Shown here in pieces: positions 57,392 to 64,000 of a stretch of DNA of 64,000 nt. Under the pieces are notes generated by a model. The model was not told the DNA's origin. It saw only the letters and a program-made list of their open reading frames with translations, and searched no databases. Within the stretch, counting starts at the first letter, position 1, and every line of letters begins with the position of its first letter. The translations under genes and the position numbers were made by a program. Source of the DNA: Hypomesus transpacificus. Its lineage: Eukaryota > Chordata > Actinopteri > Osmeriformes > Osmeridae. The DNA is taken from contig NW_025814039.1 of NCBI RefSeq assembly GCF_021917145.1, positions 248,001 to 312,000 of the forward strand, read 5' to 3'.

Positions 57392-58431
57392 TGAGGCCTG
57401 TTCCATAAAGCGAGTTTACTGAATAAGCCAGACTTATGTCAGTTAGTCGGACTCATTTCTTGTTCATTCGGTTCCATAAAGCTAGCTCAACGTAGTTCGA
57501 ACTCAGTTACCATGGCTACTTAGGCTACGAAACTAGTCTGGTCAGGGTCAGACTAACTGTCAGGCTTAGCGTGACTTGGTGCTTAACCAGACGTCCCTGT
57601 AACACTGACCCAACGGGAAGACGATGATTTACCACTTATATTCTCATTTTCGTATTCTCATCAGTTCAACATTGATAGAAAATCAACGTAAATAGCCTAC
57701 ATAGGCTACAACATTTAGCCTAATGCATTAAACAATGATGAACAATGCTTTGATAGGCTACGCACCATAGCCGTTAAATGTATGGATGTTAGTTTGTGAT
57801 TTCAAATGTTTAGGCATCAGACATAGGCCTACATCTCAATCTAAATTATCCGAGTATAATTATCATAGAAATATAATTGTTAACAGTAGCCTAAAATTGC
57901 AAAACGAACCTAAATCCGCCCTCCATTTCCCCGACACAAAACCCATGTTAAAAAGTTAGCACTAGGCTACTGGATAATGTTTTAATTAATAGTAGGCCAT
58001 TTATTTTAAACAAATTCAAAAAAGTCAATTTAGATTAGTTTAGAGGGTAATTAATCAACGAAGGTCTTATCGTTCATGACGTCAATTATGGCGTGTCATT
58101 TTACTTTGATTGAAGCGGTGGATGAAGAAACTGTCAGTGTACACGATTTAAAGGGGACGCTCTTTCTGGAAGAAGTCATGTGGCCGTGTGCATTGCTTTT
58201 GCCGTGGTGGATTGTATGATCCATGTTTTACCTCTCGGGCTGTTAAAAAATAGGATGCACGCTCAATTAGCTTGACTACGTAAATCTGACTTGAATTAGT
58301 AGGACTGCGTGAGCTGAAATTGGCCTTTATGGAACCGCTTAAGCCCCGCTTGACTAATTAAACTTATTCAAGTCTGGTTTAGGACTTTAAGTCTAGCTTT
58401 TTTGAGCGGCCTTTATGGAATAGGCCCCTGA
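57392..58431. mobile_element. DNA transposon (MITE-like) with GGCCTGTTCCATAAAG ends
   Basis: Left end GAGGCCTGTTCCATAAAGC, right end GCCTTTATGGAATAGGCCCC. Subterminal repeats GGTTCCATAAAGC and TTTATGGAACCGC lie near 57470 and 58328. No transposase was seen. The flanking duplication is unclear. Confidence 0.7.
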
Positions 58432-58868
58432 TCCACTGATCAATGTTTTGAGTCATGTCCAATTCAAAACATCATCTAACATGCCCATCAACACCAAAGA
58501 AAGCATCCTCATGCAGCCCATCCACCATAGAAGTTCACCACCAGCAGCAAAGAAAGAAGCAGTGGATCTTCCACAGCACCACCATCCCACATTACTCAAA
58601 GAAAATGTTTTTTTTGTGATGATGACATTAAATAAATTAAAGTATAACAGATTAGAGTTAAACTTGTATTTCCTCAGATAACTTTAATATTTATGTATAA
58701 TAGAGCATAAAATACAATAATGAAACGAATCACAGAATACATACATTGCATAAGTATTTTGACAGAACCCTGTGTGTGTGTGGAATTAAATTATCTGCAG
58801 TATGAATCAAGGATTTACTCATGTTTAGTAGTTGTTTTCCCAACAGATGTGGTTACATTCTGTTAAAG
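58432..58868. other. Unassigned interval
   Basis: AT-rich. It contains a 77-codon plus-strand frame (58448-58681) with a His/Pro-rich stretch but no recognisable domain or splice context. I do not call it a gene. Confidence 0.35.
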
Positions 58869-59310
58869 GCAATACATTTACATTTATTCATTTTACAGAC
58901 GCTTTTATCCAAAGCGACTTCCAAGAGAGAGCTTTACAAAGTGCATAGGTCACTGATAATAACAACAAGATAGCCCCAAAGCATTGCAGGTAGCCAAAAA
59001 CAGAAGTACACATTGTGAACAACCAAAAATAAGTGCTAAAGGGAAGAAACCATAAGAGCATGTAGTTAAGCAAATTACAATTACACAACATGAATCTCTA
59101 AGCGCAAGTGTACTATTCCTAAGTACCGTTGTACTCCCGGAACAAGTGCGTCTTGAGCCTTCTCTTGAAGGTGGAGAGACAGTCTGTGTCTCTGATGGAG
59201 GTGGGGAGGTGATTCCACCACTGTGGGGCCAGGCAGGAGAAGAGCTTGTGTTGGGACTGGGTGGTCTTGAGCGGTGGGCAATAGAGATATTCCACAAACA
59301 CAAGCCTAGC
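58869..59310 (-). mobile_element. L2-type LINE copy 3, 3' fragment
   Basis: The minus strand encodes the last 60 or so codons (SCLAPQWWNHLPTSIRDTDC, KRRLKTHLFREYNGT) and the L2 3'UTR, ending with the AAAAGCGTCTGTAAAATGAA tail near 58872. It is more diverged from copies 1 and 2 than they are from each other. Confidence 0.85.
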
Positions 59311-59399
59311 ATGTGCTTTTAGTTTTTCATGATGGGAGTGCATGATGCAGGAAAGTAAAGGCAGCATCATCGAGATTTCTACACTTCATGTAGGCAAAC

Positions 59400-59770
59400 T
59401 GGAGTTGATCTGCCAGGTTCTGGATTGTCGCTTGTAGTTAGAAAAGTATCAGACATTCAAAACTCTTCATCACCATTGATGTAAGAGCTACATGTTGGAA
59501 GTAATTGGGAAGCCTGGGTCTGCTCTTCTTTGGAACAAGGCAGATGGCAGATGTCTTCCAAAGAGCTGGAACTGTGTGTTCCAGCTCCTCCAAGGACCAG
59601 TTGAACAGTTCACAGAAGACAGGGCCAGTTGTTTGTAGCAGGTCTCCAGGAGCTTGTTATTACTGATGTTATCAGGACATAATGCTTTGTTGACTTTGGC
59701 TATTTGGTGAAGTTAAGCCCTCTAGAACGAGTTCAGAGTATCTGCAAAAGTGCCACAATCCTTAAGGCCC
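59400..59770 (-). pseudogene. Rex1-like LINE RT fragment
   Basis: In two frames of the minus strand one reads NKALCPDNISNNKLLETC, then PVFCELFNWSLEELEHTVPA, LWKTSAICLVPKKSRPRLPN and VALTSMVMKSFE. These match the part of Rex1-group reverse transcriptases just before the catalytic core. At least one frameshift is present. It is isolated from the other LINE pieces. Confidence 0.6.
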
Positions 59771-59839
59771 ATGTTGCAGGGTGTATATTGGTTGTCTGTA
59801 GTCCCAGAAAACCTTTAAGGCCACTCCAGGCATCACACA

Positions 59840-60170
59840 TCTGCCCACATTGATACATTTTCCACCTTTTCTTTAGGCTATTTTAGCTTCCTTAATTTGC
59901 TTAGGCCTACTTCATTTGATCACATTGATATATTTTCCACCTTTTCTTCAGACTATTTTATCTTCCTTCATTTGCTTACTTAATTTTATCAAATTACACT
60001 GGATCTTGACATCTAACTAATATGCAAATCTTTTCAAATTGTATGTGATTTTAATTTCTTTAATTATCCAATATTTATTATTCGAACATGTTTTCAAATA
60101 TTATACCTTTCTATATTATTAGAACATATTTTCAAATATTATACCTTTCTATATAATTGTGTCATCCAAC
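59840..60170. repeat. Two local tandem duplications
   Basis: ACATTGATACATTTTCCACC and its neighbour ACATTGATATATTTTCCACC begin two imperfect units of about 75 bp (59848-60000). A 39-bp unit with TTTTCAAATATTATACCTTT is repeated at about 60090 and 60129. Confidence 0.7.
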
Positions 60171-60207
60171 ATCATCACATGAGTTTTCCTTGTGCCTAGC
60201 AAACCAT

Positions 60208-60500
60208 TCAAATATCTTGTTGCGATCTAGTGACACTGCCTTTCAATTCGCTAGGTAGCGCTGTCAGGGTCCTAGAACTGCGGTCCTGAAACTGCGGTCC
60301 TGAAACTGCGGTCCTGAAACTGCAGCTCCCGGGCCTCCGGGGTCTCCGGCTCTGCAGGTTCATACTATTGGAGTGCCCACCCCTATGCTTTATCATCTCG
60401 CCGAGGATCGTGAACACATTTTCATTGATGTCTGTGTCAGTTAGGGCCAATATCATTGCTATAATTTCAGCGAAGCTCTCAATATGATGTAAAAAAAAAG
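60208..60500 (-). other. Short unidentified coding-like fragment with 14-bp repeats
   Basis: The minus strand reads SFAEIIAMILALTDTDINEN then VFTILGEMIKHRGG before entering a repeat-rich stretch. The peptide has the look of a real protein fragment, but I do not recognise it. CTGCGGTCCTGAAA is repeated about three times at 60278-60320. No splice site was identified with confidence. Confidence 0.3.
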
Positions 60501-60638
60501 TGAATTGGCAGTTGTCTCCATCTCTCAGCTACCGCCAACATTTCGACCACTGTAGCATGCAATATTTCATTCATTGAATCCACACAAGGTGCTGCCATCT
60601 TGGATTATTCAAAAGCAGTCGATTGAAGTTGAACCACC

Positions 60639-62105
60639 AGAATCAGAAGGATTTTATTCGCCATGAATGTTTGCACAAACAAGGAATGTACTTTGGCAGG
60701 GAGGTGCATACATTAAACATGGGAATATTGAAACTTAAATATGTGGACTAACTATACAAAAGGAGCAAAGTCTAGCTAATACTAAGGGGAATAAAAAAAA
60801 TAAAATATAAGTAGCCCTAATTTACAATCTAATCTAAAAATACAGATAGTGCAAACGATACAATAGTGCAAATTGAAATGTGCAGGGTGTCATTGTGCAA
60901 ATTGTGATTTAAAGTCAGTGTGAGTCCTTGGCCTTGTTAAAGAGGCCAACAGCGGATGGGAAAAAACTGTTCTTGTGGCGTGAAGTTTTGGTCTTGATGG
61001 ACCGCAGCCTTCTGCCGGAGGGGAGTAGCTGGAACAGGGAGTGTCCAGGGTGGGAGGGGTCGGCCACAATCTTCCTCGCTCGCCTCAGGGACCTCGAGGT
61101 GTGCAGATCCTCAAGGGAAGGCAGATCGCAGCCGATCACCTTCTCAGCAGCGCGGACTATACGCTGCAGTCTGCTCTTGTCCTTGGCAGTGGCAGCAGCG
61201 TACCAGATGGTGATAGAAGAAGTGAGGATGGACTCAATGATGGCTGTGTAGAAGTGCACCATCATTGTCTTTGGCAGGTTGAATTTCTTCAGCTGCCGTA
61301 GGAAGTACATCCTCTGTTGTGCTTTTTTGGTGAGGGAGCTGATGTTCAGTTCCCACTTGAGGTCCTGGGAGAGGATGGCGCCCAGGAAGCGGAAGGACTC
61401 TACAGTGTTGACTCACTCAGGAGTGATGGGGGTGAGTGGGGCTGTGTTCTTCCTGAAGTCCACAACCATCTCCACTGTCTTAAAAGCATTGAGCTCTAGG
61501 TTGTTCTGGCTGCACCAGGTCACCAGGTTGGCCGCTTCCCACCTATAATCAGACTCGTCTCCACCAGAGATGAGCCCAATAAGGGTGGTGTTGTCCGCAA
61601 ACTTCAGGAGTTTGACAGACGGATGAATGGAGGTGCAGCTGTTGGTGTACAGGGAGAAGAGCAGAGGAGAAAGAACGCAGCCCTGAGGTGATCCGGTGCT
61701 GATGGACCGGGAGTCAGAGACTTCTGTTCCCAGCTTAACGCACTGCTTCCTGTCAGACAGAAAGTCTGTGATCCACCTGCAGGTGGAATCAGGCACGTTC
61801 AGCTTGTCCTGAAGCAGGGCTAGGATGATGGTATTGAAGGCAGAGCTGAAGTCCACAAACAGGATCCTGGCGTAGGATGCTGGGGAGTCCAGGTGCTGTA
61901 GAGTGAAGTGGAGGGCCATGTTAACTGCATCGTCCACAGACCTGTTGGCTCTGTGGGCAAACTGCAGGGGGTCCAGTAGAGAGTCTGTGATGGATTTAAG
62001 GTGTGCCAGCACCAGGCGCTCGAAAGACTTCATTACCACAGAGGTCAGGGCGACGGGTTTGTAGTCATTATGTCCAGTTGGCCTGGGCTTGAATATGTAA
62101 CACAT
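60639..62105 (-). mobile_element. Rex1-like LINE, 5'-truncated
   Basis: RT core to 3' end of a Rex1-group LINE on the minus strand, ending with GAATAAAATCCTTCTGATTC at 60639-60660. Closely related to the 3' fragments in the palindrome arms. The 5' end at about 62105 is followed by a short piece of the same element in opposite orientation. Confidence 0.88.
60915..62105 (-). pseudogene. Rex1-like reverse transcriptase, one nonsense codon and a damaged active site
   Basis: The frame runs from 62105 to 60915 with a single TGA (61413-61415). Motifs: NDYKPVALTSVVMKSFERLV, LQFAHRANRSVDDAVN, ARILFVDFSSAFNTI, SPQGCVLSPLLFSLYTN, and KFADNTTLIGLI where the family has FADDTT. The second catalytic Asp is changed to Asn (GAC to AAC type change). 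After the stop it continues with FLGAILSQDLKWE, MYFLRQLKKFNLP, and the C-terminal FFPSAVGLFNKAKDS. The N-terminal endonuclease is absent. The copy is dead as an enzyme. Confidence 0.88.
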
Positions 62106-62109
62106 TTAT

Positions 62110-62205
62110 CCTGTATAAGAATGATTCTGTGTTCAGCATTCCTTGTGTGACTCTGTGGTAGTGAAGTTTTTCGACCGCCTGGTGCTGGCACACCTTAAAT
62201 CTGAG
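62110..62205 (+). mobile_element. Inverted scrap of the same LINE
   Basis: The plus strand reads VVVKFFDRLVLAHLKS, equivalent to VVMKSFERLVLAHLKS found in opposite orientation about 100 bp away. This may be the 5' inverted part of the 60639-62105 insertion. Confidence 0.5.
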
Positions 62206-62395
62206 GGTCAGATGGCTGAGCGGTTAGGGAGTCGGGCTATTAATCAGAAGGTTGTTGGTTCGATTCCTGGCTGTGCAAAATGACGTTGTGTCCTTGGGCA
62301 AGGCACTTCACCCTACTTGCCTCGGAGGAATGTCCCTGTACTTACTGTAAGTCGCTCTGGATAAGAGCGTCTGCTAAATGACTAAATGTAAATGT
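62206..62395 (+). mobile_element. tRNA-derived SINE with L2-type tail
   Basis: A box A-like TGGCTGAGCGGTTAGG and a box B-like GGTTCGATTCC, about 35 bp apart, mark an RNA polymerase III promoter from a tRNA gene. After a tRNA-unrelated body (TGTCCTTGGGCAAGGCACTT) comes a 3' tail, AAGTCGCTCTGGATAAGAGC then GTCTGCTAAATG. That tail is nearly the same as the L2 copies at 41000 and 58900, so it probably uses L2 enzymes. It is not a working tRNA gene: no acceptor stem could be closed. Confidence 0.85.
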
Positions 62396-62895
62396 GAGTA
62401 GAGAGAGGCCTACCCCCAAATCTTAATTTTGGGTGACACAAGGCATACGTAAACAAGGTGACCATTTGTTGACACTTATGTAAAGGACCTTTCACAGGAG
62501 ATCCTGTTGTTGTGTTTCAATCAGGGTTGATGTCCTAAACACGCACACACGTAAACACGCACACACGCGCGCCAGGTCTAAGGGAGCCAATAAAGAAGAC
62601 GTTCACTAACCCATGGGACATTTGCATGCCTTTGTCTTAACCAATGACTGTAAAGAGCGGGGCTGCTTAAATAGGTAGCTAGCACAACATGCTAGCACAC
62701 AAACTTAGTAGCACAATGGCGTCTAGTGATGTTTTTGTCTACTTGCGTCCGGCCGCAAGCAATAAGCTGTCTTAACTTGTTCACTGACTGACTGTGTAAT
62801 GCTTGATAGATTAATATTTCTGACAATAGCCTATGTATTGATAAGTGTTACTGATGTGGTATACCTACTCTTGGCTAATTATAATTACGTATATC
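62396..62895. other. Unassigned interval
   Basis: Contains a short ACACGC/ACGCGC microsatellite (62538-62570). No gene or element end was recognised. Confidence 0.4.
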
Positions 62896-64000
62896 AAGTT
62901 CAAGTCTTTTATTTGTCAGGTACACAGAACAACACAAGGTTAGACTGGGCACTGAAATTCTTAAGACAAGACAACGTAAGCACCTGGCATAACATAACAT
63001 ATAAGTAAACGGAACATCATTCACATCTATGCTGAGTTTAAATAAGTGAAACTAAATATACAGATAGCAATAAATAATCGACTATACTAACCCTAATACT
63101 AAAACTTCCTAAATTACAGATAACAATAAATAGTACACTATACTGACCCTAAATGCACATAAAACCAGTTTCAACCCTATAAACTATTTTAACCTAAGTG
63201 AAGTACAGTACAATAGTGCAAATTTGCAGATCAGTGACTAAGTCAATGACTATACAGGAGCCTGGTGGCGAGGTACAGTGAGGTACAGTAGTGCAATGTT
63301 ACTGATAGTGCAACCAGTAGCTGAAAGTGACAGAGTATAAGTGACTAGTGTGCAGTAAATCAATGTCCATATCAGTGTCCATTCAGAAGCCTGATGGCCC
63401 TTGGGTAGAAACTGTTGTCCAGTCTGCGTGTGGGCGACCGGATGCTGCGGTAACGCCTGCCAGAAAGCAACGGGGTCAAGAGACTGAAGGATGGGTGGGA
63501 ACAGTCTCTTAGAATCCTGCCGGCTTTCCTTAGGCAACGTGTGTGGTAGGTGTCCTATAGGGCTGGGAGCTTCCTGCCGATGATGAACTCAGCAGAACGG
63601 ACCACACTTCGTAGGGCCTTGCGGTCCCTGTCTGTGCAGCTCCCATACCACACTGTGATACAACCAGTCAGAATGCTCTCGATAGTGCATCTGTAAAAGT
63701 TAGTGAGGATGACTGAGTCCATACCAAACTTCTTCAGTCTCCTCAGGAAGAAGAGGCGCTTACTGGCCGCTTTGACCACCTTGTCCGTGTGAACAGGTGA
63801 GGTCTGACCGTCATTGCTGTTGTTCACCCCGAGGAACTTGGAAGCAGCTGACCTTCTCCACTTCCGATCCATTGATGAGTAGGGGTGCATGCTCCTCCTC
63901 CTGCCGCCTCCGATAGTCCACAATCATCTCCTTGGTCTTGCTGATGTTAAGAGAGAGGTTATTGTCCTGACACCAGGATGTCAGGGTGTCAACCTCCTCT
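62896..64000 (-). mobile_element. Rex1-like (type 2) LINE, runs off the window
   Basis: The minus strand enters at the right edge in the RT C-terminal part. It reads SKFLGVNNSNDG, VHTDKVVKAASKRLFFLRRL, KKFGMDSVILTNFYRCTIES and LRSVVRSAEFIIGRKLPAL, then after a frame change RLFPPILQSLDPVAFW and SEWT. The 3'UTR ends at about 62896 with AAAAGACTTGAACTTG. It is the longer relative of the fragments at 44269-44954 and 50541-51226. Several frameshifts make it non-coding. The 5' part lies outside the window. Confidence 0.85.

Noticed and set aside
59840..60170. Structured RNA from the repeated T-rich units
   Set aside because: Units are direct, AT-rich duplications without compensating stems.
62206..62280. 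tRNA gene
   Set aside because: Box A and B are present, but no acceptor stem closes and the segment continues into a SINE body and L2-type tail.

Overview
The window is nuclear DNA of a ray-finned (teleost) fish. Evidence: fish-type retrotransposons (L1, L2, Rex1-like, RTE), PIF/Harbinger and hAT transposons, a gammaretrovirus-like endogenous retrovirus, and a foxr1-cenatac (CCDC84) gene pair in the same order as the human FOXR1/CCDC84 neighbourhood. The species cannot be named from the sequence.

Layout. 1-2283: 3' part of an L1-type LINE. 2284-4740: BEL/Pao gag-protease remnant on the minus strand. 5440-10580: decayed ERV (late pol plus env) with a solo LTR inside its integrase. 12.0-14.3 kb: exon-like fragments of an unrecognised gene, one cut by an L2 LINE. 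14.5-19.5 kb: nested stack in which a hAT-like element holds a Harbinger transposon, which itself holds a hAT MITE and a piggyBac-like element. 19.8-31.6 kb: more nested elements, including a 7.15 kb hAT that carries an inverted copy of the repeat it landed in and, inside that copy, a full-length RTE LINE with an intact 1063-codon ORF. 32.0-37.7 kb: the only two intact-looking host genes, foxr1 (6 coding exons) and cenatac (11 coding exons), both on the plus strand.

38.94-55.48 kb: a giant palindrome. The two arms are about 7.26 kb each once later insertions are removed, and are separated by about 86 bp. Each arm holds the same broken gene for an HTH plus integrase-core (rve-like) protein, arranged head to head, and the same nested LINEs and MITEs. 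A minisatellite rich in ACGTGTACAGACGTC lies at both outer ends and at the centre. After the arms formed, an L2 and a hAT inserted in the left arm only.

55.5-64.0 kb: MITEs, L2 and Rex1-like LINE fragments, and a tRNA-derived SINE whose 3' tail matches the local L2. Outside foxr1 and cenatac nearly every coding signal is a transposon relic. Shared and unshared insertions, target-site duplications and empty sites allow a relative order of events. All family names rest on motif recognition, not on database searches.
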